This document shows positions 17,695 through 26,178 of a DNA stretch of 33,431 bases, in pieces. Source of the stretch: Campylobacterota bacterium (GTDB taxonomy: Bacteria; Campylobacterota; Campylobacteria; Campylobacterales; Sulfurovaceae); assembly GCA_013153055.1 (NCBI GenBank), contig JAADFE010000116.1, forward strand, positions 1-33,431. Reading direction: 5' to 3'. The translations under genes and the position numbers were made by a program. The notes below the pieces were generated by a model, which saw nothing but the letters and a program-made list of their open reading frames with translations, was not told the origin of the DNA and searched no databases. Within the stretch, counting starts at the first letter, position 1. Each line of letters starts with the position of its first letter.

Positions 17695-18073
17695 TAAATT
17701 GATTGATACAGATATACTTATATGGTATCTACGAGGCAATCAAAACGCTTATGATTTAATTCACTCTATTGGAGAGTTTGCTATCTCTGCTGTAACTTAT
17801 ATGGAGCTAGTACAAGGGATGAGAGATAAAGAGGAGCTAAAAAAATTAAAAAAAACTCTAAAGCAGTGGAGAGTAAAAGTTATCTATATGGATATGGAGA
17901 TATCTGCTTTGGCTCTATTTTATGTAGAGGAGTATTTTCTAAGCCACTCAATGCAATTAGCTGATGCACTTATTGGGGCTACTTGCACAAATTTTGGAAT
18001 GACACTTTATACTGCAAATGACAAGCATTATAGATTTATTAAAGATTTGGATATTTTTGTTTTTAGACCATAA
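17684..18073 (+). CDS. VapC-type PIN-domain ribonuclease toxin
   Basis: The PIN-domain acidic residues are all present: D8 (LIDTDILIWYLRG), E41 (VTYMELVQG), D94 (MQLADALIGAT) and D113 (YTANDKHY). These coordinate the metal for RNA cleavage, typically of tRNA. The length (129 aa) is normal. TTG 17684 is the likely start, with AAAGG eight bases before it inside the antitoxin gene; TTG 17699 is the alternative. Unlike the first toxin locus, the frame is intact. Its stop is 15 bases from the convergent response regulator, and the module lies between two copies of that regulator's 3' end. Confidence 0.92.
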   Translation: MIYDKLIDTDILIWYLRGNQNAYDLIHSIGEFAISAVTYMELVQGMRDKEELKKLKKTLKQWRVKVIYMDMEISALALFYVEEYFLSHSMQLADALIGATCTNFGMTLYTANDKHYRFIKDLDIFVFRP

Positions 18074-18088
18074 AATTTGTAAAGCTTT

Positions 18089-18769
18089 CTACCTCAACTT
18101 ATACCCAATCCCCCAAACAGGGGTGATATACTCTTTTGAGCCATCTGGGTCTATCTTTTTTCTTAGACGGTTTATGGCTACATTGATGGTTTTTTCATGA
18201 GCGTTATCTTTATCTATACCCCAACACTCTCTTAGCGTCTCTCTATTTAGTGGTTGGTTGGCATTTTTTATAAATAGATACATTAGATTGTACTCTAGGT
18301 TGGTTAAATCTATAATTTTATCTTGGATAGTTATAGTTCGCCTCTCCTTATTTAACAGTATATCTCTATATTTTAATCTCTCTTGTTTTCTAGCCCCTGA
18401 GCGTTTGAGTATAGCCTCTATGCGTAATAGTACCTCTTTGATGCGAAATGGTTTGGTGATATAGTCATCAGCCCCTTTTTGAAAACCCTCGTCTATATCT
18501 ATATCTCTATCTTTGGCTGTTAGAAATATGACTGGTATATCATACCCTTTATCCCTAAGATATAAGACAAAGTCACTCCCTTCGATATTGGGTAAGTTTC
18601 TATCTACTATTAGCAGTGAGATATCTTCCTCTTCTAAAAACTGTTCTACCTTTTGAGTTGACAAAAAGCCAGTGACAGCGTAACCTTGTTTGGATAGATG
18701 ATACTCCAAAAGCTCCAAAATATCCTCTTCATCCTCTATAATGACTATCTCTATGGGTTTATCTTTCAT
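18089..18769 (-). CDS. OmpR/PhoB-family response regulator
   Basis: Residues 1-120 are a receiver domain with acidic pocket E12/D13, phosphoacceptor D56 (LLIVDRNLP), T84 and K106 (YITKPF). Residues 130-226 are a winged-helix Trans_reg_C domain (LTNLEYNLMYLFIKNAN, then HEKTINVAINRLRKKID and ITPVWGIGYKL). The protein should be a phosphorylation-controlled DNA-binding regulator. No histidine kinase gene adjoins it; instead a PAS-GGDEF-EAL gene and a FIST gene lie upstream on the same strand, 60 bases away. The last codons are duplicated, in decayed form, at 17258-17313. Confidence 0.93.
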   Translation of the reverse strand: MKDKPIEIVIIEDEEDILELLEYHLSKQGYAVTGFLSTQKVEQFLEEEDISLLIVDRNLPNIEGSDFVLYLRDKGYDIPVIFLTAKDRDIDIDEGFQKGADDYITKPFRIKEVLLRIEAILKRSGARKQERLKYRDILLNKERRTITIQDKIIDLTNLEYNLMYLFIKNANQPLNRETLRECWGIDKDNAHEKTINVAINRLRKKIDPDGSKEYITPVWGIGYKLR

Positions 18770-18829
18770 AATTTTATTGTACTATTTTTTTATAACATTT
18801 TGGTTTCAATTTATGAAAAATGATTATTT

Positions 18830-20689
18830 TTAATAGAGAAACTTTTTGGATATAAGCTCAGCTTTAAGAGGTGGGCTATATAGATATCCCTGCATCTCAT
18901 CACACCCATAATCTAACAAAAACTGCAACTGCTCTTTGGTCTCAACCCCCTCGGCTATCACTTTTAGGTTCATGCTCTTTGCTAGTGCTATAGTGGCTTT
19001 GATAATGGCTTCATCTCCACTATCTATCTGTATATCTTTGGTAAAGCTTCTATCTATCTTTAGTTTGTCAAATAGCAAATCTTTGAGGTTTGAGAGAGAT
19101 GAATATCCTGTACCAAAGTCATCAATAGATACTACAAACCCCAATGAGCGTAACTTTGCTATATTTTTAAATGCCTCTGAGGCGTTTTCTAGTAATGCAC
19201 TCTCTGTCACCTCAAATTCGACTCTACTACTATCGATATCATACTCTTTTACGATATCTGATACCCTTTTTGCCATATCGCTTTTGCCTAGCTCTTTTCT
19301 TGATAGATTAATCGCTATTCGTATAGGTTTACACCCCTCTTTATTCCACTCTCTAATCTGTTTGCAGACACTCTCTGTAACCCAATCTGTAATAGACTCT
19401 ATAAAACCACATCTCTCAGCTATTGGTATAAATCTATTTGGAGGGATAGCTCCTAACTCTCTATTTTCCCAACGAATTAACGCCTCTAATCCTATGATTT
19501 TATTGTCTTTTAGTCTAACTTGTGGTTGATATACTAGATAAAACTCCTCTTTTTCTATTGCATTTTTTAGGCTAACCTCTAGCATAAATTTCTCATAAGC
19601 CTTTTTTGCTAACTCATCAGTAAAAAATTGGCAGTTGTCTCTCCCTAGAGATTTAGCATGATACATCGCCATATCGGTCTGTTTGATTAGCTGTGTGATA
19701 TTTTCACTATTTTTATCAAAGATACTAATCCCTACACTAATAGTGATATCCAATAGATATTTGTGTATCTTAAAAGGTTTGACAAACTGGTTCATTATCT
19801 TTTGAGCAATCTCTTTTACCTCTTGTTTGGATGAGATATTCTCAATAATCAATACAAACTCATCTCCACCAAACCTAGCCACTGTGGAGTCTGGACATAT
19901 AACATTTCTGAGCCTCTTTGTCGATTTTATCAAAAGAGTATCTCCGATATCATGCCCTAGATTATCGTTTATCTCTTTGAACCTATCTATATCCAAAAAG
20001 AACAACGCACCCATACTATTATGTTTTTTTACCTTTTTTAGAGCATTTTTTAGCTTTTTTTGAAAGAGAAAACGGTTTGGTAGCTTGGTCAAACTATCAT
20101 GTGTTGCGATATATTTTAGTCTATTTTCTGTCTTTTTTGTTTTTGTTATATCTCTTGCTATTACAATCACTGTATCTTTCTCTTGTAAGGAGAGTTCTAC
20201 AGGCATAATTCTAGCCTCAAAATGTCTAGTTTTGCCATATATTTTTAAATCATACTCTACGATATTTAGTCTCTTCTCTTTGATTGCTTTTGTTATGCTC
20301 TTTTGAAAAAAGTTTGCCAATTTAGTAGGAAATATATCTTTGTAATATTTGTTTAACAGAAACTCTTTGGGGATATATAGGTCATTTTCATGACTAACAA
20401 ATACCTCTAAAAATTTTCCATCCTCATCATTTAGGAACATAATATCGGGCATAGCTTTGATAATAGCTTGAAGATGAGAGTTAAATGAGTCGGTTTTTTG
20501 TTTATATAGTCTATTCATCTCCTCAGAAGAGATGGTTAATGAGCGTTCAAGAGTATAGTTATACTCATCTAGTTCTGTATATGTTTGAGAGACTACTGAT
20601 AGTAACTCTTTGATACGATTGGGGGGTATTGGGCTATTTAGATTATGTAGATTGAATTTTTTTAATTGTCTCTTTAATAGTCTATGCAA
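18830..20689 (-). CDS. PAS-GGDEF-EAL cyclic-di-GMP turnover protein
   Basis: Domains in order: a helical N-terminus, a PAS sensor (about 70-185), a GGDEF domain with DxLTxLPNR-type start and intact GGDEF (about residue 275), and an EAL domain with intact EAL (about 402), DDFGTGYSS, KIDRSF and AEGVET motifs. Both the diguanylate cyclase and phosphodiesterase sites look competent. There is no membrane segment, so it is cytoplasmic. The start is TTG 20689, seven bases after GGGGAG (20702-20697); the longer TTG at 20704 would overlap that ribosome binding site. It begins one base after the FIST gene's stop, so translation is probably coupled and FIST may supply the sensory input. Confidence 0.93.
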   Translation of the reverse strand: MHRLLKRQLKKFNLHNLNSPIPPNRIKELLSVVSQTYTELDEYNYTLERSLTISSEEMNRLYKQKTDSFNSHLQAIIKAMPDIMFLNDEDGKFLEVFVSHENDLYIPKEFLLNKYYKDIFPTKLANFFQKSITKAIKEKRLNIVEYDLKIYGKTRHFEARIMPVELSLQEKDTVIVIARDITKTKKTENRLKYIATHDSLTKLPNRFLFQKKLKNALKKVKKHNSMGALFFLDIDRFKEINDNLGHDIGDTLLIKSTKRLRNVICPDSTVARFGGDEFVLIIENISSKQEVKEIAQKIMNQFVKPFKIHKYLLDITISVGISIFDKNSENITQLIKQTDMAMYHAKSLGRDNCQFFTDELAKKAYEKFMLEVSLKNAIEKEEFYLVYQPQVRLKDNKIIGLEALIRWENRELGAIPPNRFIPIAERCGFIESITDWVTESVCKQIREWNKEGCKPIRIAINLSRKELGKSDMAKRVSDIVKEYDIDSSRVEFEVTESALLENASEAFKNIAKLRSLGFVVSIDDFGTGYSSLSNLKDLLFDKLKIDRSFTKDIQIDSGDEAIIKATIALAKSMNLKVIAEGVETKEQLQFLLDYGCDEMQGYLYSPPLKAELISKKFLY

Positions 20690-20690
20690 G

Positions 20691-21824
20691 TTAATACTCC
20701 CCAATAAGAGTTAAAGTCATTGTTTGATTAAATAGGTCACATTTACCAGAGTTGACTAGTGAAATCTCTCCATATGAGTAGTATCCAATCTGAGTAGTTC
20801 CCTTTGGGAGCATATCAAATACAGCCTCTATCTCATCCTCTACTCTAGGTCCTAACACCAATCTCCTACCCAAACAGCTAATAGCAATAGATAGTAGAGG
20901 AGGTTTTATATTACTATCTAATTTGATAGCTTTTACAGCATCAGTGGCACCTTTTATCAAATCATTAAAGTTTGATTTCATTAGAGTTACGATACTTCCC
21001 TGAGGTATATCCCCTGCAAAGGTTATAGATTGTCTCTTTTCATCTACTCCTAAAATAGTTCTCACTTTTATCTCATTGGTACCGTGATAAATCCCCAAAG
21101 GAAAAAGCAAACCTGTACTAGGTAGCCCTTCGGCTCTTTTGCCTAGATAGTGTTTGTAGAGTTTTAAAGCTGGTTGATTATCTAGTTCATACAAGATATT
21201 ATCAGCCGATAGTGTCACCTCTCTTCTAACTCCCAAAGTATTCCATCCACTCTGTGAGCCATACCCTATATATAGCTCTTTTCCATAGATACCTAGAGCT
21301 GATACATATCCCTCTTGAGGTTTTTTATCGACTATAGTCCATGTCTTTTCAAATTTATAATCATCCCCTGCTAATCCCCCTGTGATAATGACATCTTTTA
21401 AATCTATAGATGATATCCCCTCTGTTAGTTGAGAACCATTTACATTTAGTCCATCACTAAGTATAAAAATAGATTTTAAATCTTTGTCTTTTAGATTTTG
21501 TGCTAGTTGTTTACCTATATCTTTTGAACTATTTGCATCGGTAACTTTTATGTGAACTAACCTCAATCTACTCTTTTCAAATTGAATAATCTGAACAACA
21601 AACCTATCTATAGAGAGAGTATTATCCACAATCTCACCAGATGTTGAACATCCCATAAACTTTGAGTTGGGAAATGCCAGAGTTAAATCATTTAGAGGTT
21701 TGGTTACTAGAGATATATCAGGAGATGAAAAAATGAGAATAACGGTATCAGGGCTATCAAAAGAGCTATCTAAATTACTACTCCACCCACTATCATTGCT
21801 ATAAATATATTGAAATAGTCTCAA
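20691..21824 (-). CDS. FIST-domain sensory protein (FIST_N plus FIST_C)
   Basis: The 377-residue protein carries FIST hallmarks: MGCSTSGEIVD near residue 58, IITGGLAGDDYKFEKTWTI near 148-166, and at the end IGYYSYGEIS followed by LFNQTMTLTLIGE. FIST domains are proposed ligand-binding sensors, often of small molecules such as amino acids, in signal-transduction proteins. Here the domain is a separate protein placed directly before the c-di-GMP enzyme. It starts at TTG 21824 behind GGAG. A 12-base perfect palindrome (21838-21849) lies just upstream. Confidence 0.9.
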   Translation of the reverse strand: MRLFQYIYSNDSGWSSNLDSSFDSPDTVILIFSSPDISLVTKPLNDLTLAFPNSKFMGCSTSGEIVDNTLSIDRFVVQIIQFEKSRLRLVHIKVTDANSSKDIGKQLAQNLKDKDLKSIFILSDGLNVNGSQLTEGISSIDLKDVIITGGLAGDDYKFEKTWTIVDKKPQEGYVSALGIYGKELYIGYGSQSGWNTLGVRREVTLSADNILYELDNQPALKLYKHYLGKRAEGLPSTGLLFPLGIYHGTNEIKVRTILGVDEKRQSITFAGDIPQGSIVTLMKSNFNDLIKGATDAVKAIKLDSNIKPPLLSIAISCLGRRLVLGPRVEDEIEAVFDMLPKGTTQIGYYSYGEISLVNSGKCDLFNQTMTLTLIGEY

Positions 21825-21837
21825 AATATCTCCTCAA

Positions 21838-21849
21838 TCAATTAATTGA
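21838..21849. promoter_or_regulatory. 12-base perfect palindrome upstream of the FIST operon
   Basis: TCAATTAATTGA is self-complementary and sits 14 bases before the FIST start codon on the minus strand. It could be a regulator site, but AT-rich palindromes arise by chance. I see no other element in 21850-21998. Confidence 0.3.
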
Positions 21850-21998
21850 CAATCTTAATAATATTTTAACGCCAATAAAACAAAGCTTAATATCATGGTG
21901 TTAATATATGAGTTGAGATATATTGTGAAGATACTAAGTAGAAATCAAAACTAAAAATATTAGAATTACATAGAAACAATTAACTAAAAAGGCAAATT

Positions 21999-22814
21999 AT
22001 GTTTAAACAAATTCAACTTATTATAGTAGCTATATTTATAATGACAGGTTGTGCAAATATGGTACAAAATGGAGCAACTTCAACAACAGTAGCTCAAACT
22101 TTCTCTCCTAAAAAGATAGGATATATCATCAATATAAAGCCATACCCAACCCATACACATATAGGAACAACAAAGCTTACTAATTTTGTAAAAGAGTATA
22201 GATATGATTGGAAAATCCCAGCATATACCCAAAATGAGTTAGTAAAAAATCTCAAAAGATTAGCATATGTAACTCCTATCAATTTAAAAAAATATGGCAT
22301 AGTTGCTGATGATGTAAATGGACTTCTCAAAAATGTAAATGGTCTTTGGGTAGTTAGAAGTGGAAAAGCAGAGATATATAAAGAGTTAGCCAACAAACTA
22401 GGACTATCAGCTGTAGTAGTTATAAACGAAGCTCCAAAAACAGCTATAAATGATTGTGGGATACTAGGATGCAAAGAGTACAAAGCACAAGGTTATGGGC
22501 TTTTGACTAAAGGATTTTTGACAACAACAGACTACTATTCAGCTACACCATTTTGGGTACATATATATAAGCTAAAACCAAAACCAACCTCACTAGACCC
22601 AAAGATAGTAAAAATAAATGGAAGCAAACAGATGATAAAAGTAGCCATATCCAAAAGTCACCAGATGCAACCCAACAAAATAGGACTAAAAGCATATCCA
22701 AAAGATTTCAAAAATTGGACAGAGGAGGAGTTTGCTCCGTTTAGATTGCCACTTGTTAGTTATATAGATGGGATGACAAAGGAGATTTCTACTGTTTTGC
22801 TTGATGCTTTCTAA
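21999..22814 (+). CDS. Predicted lipoprotein, family not recognised
   Basis: The N-terminus is a lipoprotein signal with lipobox MTGC (C18). The mature 254 residues are mixed alpha/beta with no catalytic motif I recognise. Features include a KNLKRLAYVTPINLKKYG segment, a stretch NKLGLSAVVVINEAPKTAINDCGILGCKEYKAQGYGLL with two cysteines spaced five apart near 152-157, and a C-terminal YIDGMTKEISTVLLDAF helix. The ribosome binding site is AAGG at 21989-21992. The next gene also encodes a lipoprotein with the same orientation but a 117-base gap containing its own -10 box, so co-transcription is uncertain. Confidence 0.7.
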   Translation: MFKQIQLIIVAIFIMTGCANMVQNGATSTTVAQTFSPKKIGYIINIKPYPTHTHIGTTKLTNFVKEYRYDWKIPAYTQNELVKNLKRLAYVTPINLKKYGIVADDVNGLLKNVNGLWVVRSGKAEIYKELANKLGLSAVVVINEAPKTAINDCGILGCKEYKAQGYGLLTKGFLTTTDYYSATPFWVHIYKLKPKPTSLDPKIVKINGSKQMIKVAISKSHQMQPNKIGLKAYPKDFKNWTEEEFAPFRLPLVSYIDGMTKEISTVLLDAF

Positions 22815-22899
22815 ATAGAGCAAGTATTTCCGAATTTAAATTTATTGCTATAAAATAAGAAAAAGTTAGTTTTGCAATCTTCTTTCAATTTTTTATACT

Positions 22900-22905
22900 A
22901 TAATA
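22900..22905 (+). promoter_or_regulatory. -10 box upstream of second lipoprotein gene
   Basis: TATAAT, followed by a short leader and AAAGGA at 22919-22924 before ATG 22932. Confidence 0.4.
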
Positions 22906-22931
22906 TTTATAAAATAAAAAAGGATTAGATA

Positions 22932-23507
22932 ATGAAAAAAAATTTTTTAAAAACTGCAACAATCTTAACTCTGGTAATGTTTATAACTGGATGTGCAAAT
23001 AGTTCGGCTAAACCAAGTTCAACTACAACAGAAGCCAAGGCTTTAGGTACAAAAACAGTATATATTAGAAGTGATAAAGCATCATATTCTGCTAATTCAA
23101 GAATAGCACAAAATATTAAAGATGAGTGTAAAATTGATAGAACTCTCATTAAATATATTCAAGAAGTAGCAACTCAAAATGGTATGAGAGTTGTAGTCAA
23201 AAATGATTTATCACCAGATGATGTTGAGTTAAAAGTAGAGATTACAGATGCAATTAGTGCAGGTAATGCCTTTATAGGTCATAGAAAATTTGTGGCTATT
23301 GCAGGTGGATTAACAAAAGGTGGTCAATCGTTAGGAACATTTGAAGCTGCTAGAAGGACAGGTGGTGGAATGTTTGCAGGATTTAAAGGTTCATGTGCTG
23401 TTTTGGGTAGAGCTGTAAAAGCATTAGCACAAGATACAGTTAAATGGATGAAAAATCCAAAAGATAAAGCTATGTTAGGTGATGTGAGATTAATACCTAA
23501 ACATTAA
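22932..23507 (+). CDS. Predicted lipoprotein with Gly-rich segment, family not recognised
   Basis: Residues 1-21 form a lipoprotein signal (VMFITGC, C21) followed by a Ser/Thr-rich linker. The mature part has strands KTVYIRSDK, MRVVVKNDLSPDDVELKVEITDA and a glycine-rich segment TFEAARRTGGGMFAGFKGSCAVLGRAVKALAQDTVKWM at about 134-171. That segment, with its small residues and amphipathic helix, is the most conserved-looking part. At 191 aa it resembles uncharacterised proteobacterial lipoproteins, but I cannot name a family. It probably faces the periplasm from the outer membrane. Confidence 0.7.
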   Translation: MKKNFLKTATILTLVMFITGCANSSAKPSSTTTEAKALGTKTVYIRSDKASYSANSRIAQNIKDECKIDRTLIKYIQEVATQNGMRVVVKNDLSPDDVELKVEITDAISAGNAFIGHRKFVAIAGGLTKGGQSLGTFEAARRTGGGMFAGFKGSCAVLGRAVKALAQDTVKWMKNPKDKAMLGDVRLIPKH

Positions 23508-23514
23508 AAATAAA

Positions 23515-23542
23515 GATGCTTAGGATATATAACCTAAGCATC
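23515..23542 (-). terminator. Rho-independent terminator of the carbohydrate operon
   Basis: GATGCTTAGG pairs perfectly with CCTAAGCATC across an 8-base loop. On the minus strand it is followed by TTTATTTTTA, so it terminates the pfkA-phosphorylase-PP-loop operon. The stem includes the last codons and TAG of the PP-loop gene. On the plus strand no U-run follows, so termination of the lipoprotein gene is less sure. Confidence 0.75.
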
Positions 23543-24517
23543 AAAAAAATACTTTTGAGCCTCTTTTTTACTCTCAAAAGGTGATACCTCTATAGTCTCA
23601 TCTCCTACTAAAACATCATAGCTTTGCTCTGGTGAGCTTTTTGCATATGTGATTGCTATTTTAGCACCAAGCTCTTTGTCTGCTTGGGAGGCGTTTTTGC
23701 TTATGAGTGAAAATGGTCCTGCTATTGGTAATCGAATTGGGATATATTTGTCACTTTGGATATTTTGTAGTTTTTCATTATCCTCTTTGTTTCTACCTAC
23801 AACTAGCTTTGATTTATCTGGTAGTCTAAAGTGTCGTCCAAATTTTAGTAAATCTATATCGGCTGTAGAGAACTCATCATATGTTATAAACTCTCTAATC
23901 CTATCAGAGTAGTGAGCCTCTGTCAAAAGACATCCACCACCTGGTGATTCATACTCACTCCATCCGTACTCTTTGGCTAGTGATAACTGTTTTTCTCTGC
24001 TTCTACCTGATATATCTAGTAGCTTCTCTCTATCAACCCACCCTTTGATTTCTGGTGTAGTAGGCTCTAGTAGTTTTGCTGATAGTGGTCTGAGGATTAG
24101 TTTTTCATCCTTGTCATTAGCCAAGGTGCTTACCTGTTTGAGTGCATCTGCTCTTTGGCTCATAGGTCTTTGTCCTACTACCTCTCCTGTAACTATAAAA
24201 GAGGCTCCAAGCTCATCCATAACACCTTTTGCAACTCTAAACATATAGCCGTGACAATCTATACATGGGTTGAAGTTTTTGCCATATCCATATTTGGGGT
24301 CAAATAGGATTTTTTGGATAAACTCCTCTTGGACATCTATCACTTTGAAGTCTGCTCCTACCATTTTGGCTCTTTTTTGGAGTATATCGGTTACATCTTT
24401 TGTTCCACCAAAGCCTGTTTTGATATGCACAGCTGTTACATCGATATTTTGGTCTGTTATGAGCTTGATAGCTATCATGCTATCAAGCCCACCACTAAAC
24501 ATAGATATAGCTCTCAT
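23534..24517 (-). CDS. PP-loop ATPase, ThiI/MnmA-like tRNA-thiolation type, with NFACT-R-like C-terminus
   Basis: The PP-loop SGGLDS (residues 8-13) near the N-terminus defines an adenylating enzyme of the ThiI/MnmA/TtuA group. NPCIDCHGYMF gives a CxxC (C85, C88) and SPGGGCLLTE a third cysteine (C196), the pattern of either catalytic persulfide cysteines or a three-Cys Fe-S cluster. Residues about 205-270 (FGRHFRLPDKSKLVVGRNKEDNEKL) resemble the RNA-binding NFACT-R domain. A role in tRNA sulfuration is therefore likely, but the modified base is unknown. Its ATG overlaps the phosphorylase TAA (TAATG), so it is translationally coupled to a sugar gene with no obvious functional link. Confidence 0.78.
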   Translation of the reverse strand: MRAISMFSGGLDSMIAIKLITDQNIDVTAVHIKTGFGGTKDVTDILQKRAKMVGADFKVIDVQEEFIQKILFDPKYGYGKNFNPCIDCHGYMFRVAKGVMDELGASFIVTGEVVGQRPMSQRADALKQVSTLANDKDEKLILRPLSAKLLEPTTPEIKGWVDREKLLDISGRSREKQLSLAKEYGWSEYESPGGGCLLTEAHYSDRIREFITYDEFSTADIDLLKFGRHFRLPDKSKLVVGRNKEDNEKLQNIQSDKYIPIRLPIAGPFSLISKNASQADKELGAKIAITYAKSSPEQSYDVLVGDETIEVSPFESKKEAQKYFFDA

Positions 24518-26157
24518 TAGTTAACTCTATACATTTTGCTATAGTACTCATCTGCCATTCTAGCTGAGTCAAAATATGGCAATACATCTCTCATCGAGTT
24601 TTTCATGATTTTTATCCACTCATCTTGGTTATCATAGTATGTAGGGATAATCTGATTTTCTAGTATATCCATCATATTTAGATAGTCATTTCTATCTTGA
24701 GTTTCTATATCTTGATTTGGGTCGGCTGGGATTATAAAACTGTTCTCTCTGTCTTTGCTAAACTCTGGCATCCATCCATCATTGATAGAGAAGTTGATAA
24801 CTCCATTCATAGATGCAGTCATACCACTTGTTCCACTAGCTTCTCTAGTAATTCTAGGAGTATTGAGCCAAATATCTGAGCCTTTTTTAAGCATAGCAGA
24901 TAGTGCTAGTTCATATCCTATTAGTACAGCTACATTGGCATAATCAAAAGATATATGAGTGAGTTCATTAAATATATGTATAGCATTCATATCAAATGGA
25001 TAGGGTTTTCCTGCCCATATAATCTGAACAGGTCTATCACTATTTGTAACTAACTTTTTAAATCTCTCTATATCTTGGATAAGTAGATTTGGTCGTTTAT
25101 ACTCTGCAAATCTTCTAGCCCAAACTATGGTGAGTACATCAGGGTCAAATAGTTTTCCCGTCTGGTCTGCAACAATCTCAAATAGTCTCTTTTTTAGTTG
25201 TTTTTTTCTAGCAATCAGTTTATCATCTTCATTTTTCTCAAAAAAGTAAGATAGTGGTTTATCAGCCCAATATTTTCTGTTTTGTGCATTTGTAATAGCG
25301 ATTATTGGAGCTATATTATCAAAGTTTTTCCACATATCATTAGATACTACACCATGAAGTTTTGATACACCATTTGCTATTTTGGAGAGTCTCAATGCCC
25401 CAAGAGTCAAAGAGAAATTATCATCATATATCTGGGTTAACTCTCTTACTTGGTCTAAATCCAAATCAGCAAAAAAGCCCATTTGGTGTAGTTTGTGTAT
25501 ATTATGCTCTTCATTTCCTGCCTTTTCAGGTGTATGAGTTGTAAATACGATTTTGCTTTTTAGCTCATCTCTGGTTGGGTACTTTTTGTATAGCTCAAAA
25601 GCTAAGGGTAGAGCGTGACCTTCGTTTAGGTGATATATATCAATCTTTTGATTTAGAGCCTCTAAAACCTTGACCCCTCCAACACCTAAAACTGTCTCTT
25701 GGGCTATTCTAGTATCTTCATATACATCATATAGTTTATGTGAAATTGTACAAGCTAGATGGTCATTTTTCTCATAATCTGTTGTTAGAAATATCATAGG
25801 TGCTGTACCAAAAGTTTCAGGTTTTAGCAAAAAGGCTTTGACATAGACAGGGTGGCTGTTTATATTTAGTTTGACCTCTATGTTTAAATCCTCTAGGAAA
25901 TAGTATCTCTTGCGAATAAACTCTGCTTTTAGCTCTTTGTGGTTGTCTCTTGCTTGGTCATAATATCCATAGCTCCAGAGCATCCCAACACCTATGACAT
26001 TTTGTCCTAAATCATAAGCACTTCTCATATGTGAACCACTCAAAAATCCCAAACCACCAGAGTAGGTCTTTAGTGCTTGGTCTATAGCAAACTCCATAGA
26101 AAAATATGCTACGCTTGTTTTATACTCATCTTTTATTTTATATGTATGTAAATTCAT
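24517..26157 (-). CDS. Alpha-glucan phosphorylase-like protein (GT35, short type) lacking the PLP lysine
   Basis: The protein has the short alpha-glucan phosphorylase architecture (546 aa): VAYFSMEFAIDQALKTYSGGLGFLSGSHMRSAYDLG at the N-terminus, NEGHALPLAFEL, VFTTHTP, WARRFAEYKRPNLL and EASGTSGMTASMNGVINFSINDGW. In characterised phosphorylases the last motif reads GTSGMK or GTGNMK and its Lys binds pyridoxal phosphate; here that position is Thr447 (codon ACT at 24819-24817). All other motifs look sound. It may be a PLP-independent glucan transferase or a non-phosphorylytic homologue. It follows pfkA by 21 bases, consistent with storage-glucan use. Confidence 0.85.
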   Translation of the reverse strand: MNLHTYKIKDEYKTSVAYFSMEFAIDQALKTYSGGLGFLSGSHMRSAYDLGQNVIGVGMLWSYGYYDQARDNHKELKAEFIRKRYYFLEDLNIEVKLNINSHPVYVKAFLLKPETFGTAPMIFLTTDYEKNDHLACTISHKLYDVYEDTRIAQETVLGVGGVKVLEALNQKIDIYHLNEGHALPLAFELYKKYPTRDELKSKIVFTTHTPEKAGNEEHNIHKLHQMGFFADLDLDQVRELTQIYDDNFSLTLGALRLSKIANGVSKLHGVVSNDMWKNFDNIAPIIAITNAQNRKYWADKPLSYFFEKNEDDKLIARKKQLKKRLFEIVADQTGKLFDPDVLTIVWARRFAEYKRPNLLIQDIERFKKLVTNSDRPVQIIWAGKPYPFDMNAIHIFNELTHISFDYANVAVLIGYELALSAMLKKGSDIWLNTPRITREASGTSGMTASMNGVINFSINDGWMPEFSKDRENSFIIPADPNQDIETQDRNDYLNMMDILENQIIPTYYDNQDEWIKIMKNSMRDVLPYFDSARMADEYYSKMYRVN

Positions 26158-26178
26158 ACGACTCCTTTAATTTATCTT

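Noticed and set aside
18936-19529. Open frame of 197 codons on the plus strand
   Set aside because: It is antisense to the well-supported EAL/GGDEF coding sequence, has low-complexity Ser/Leu-rich composition and no ribosome binding site.
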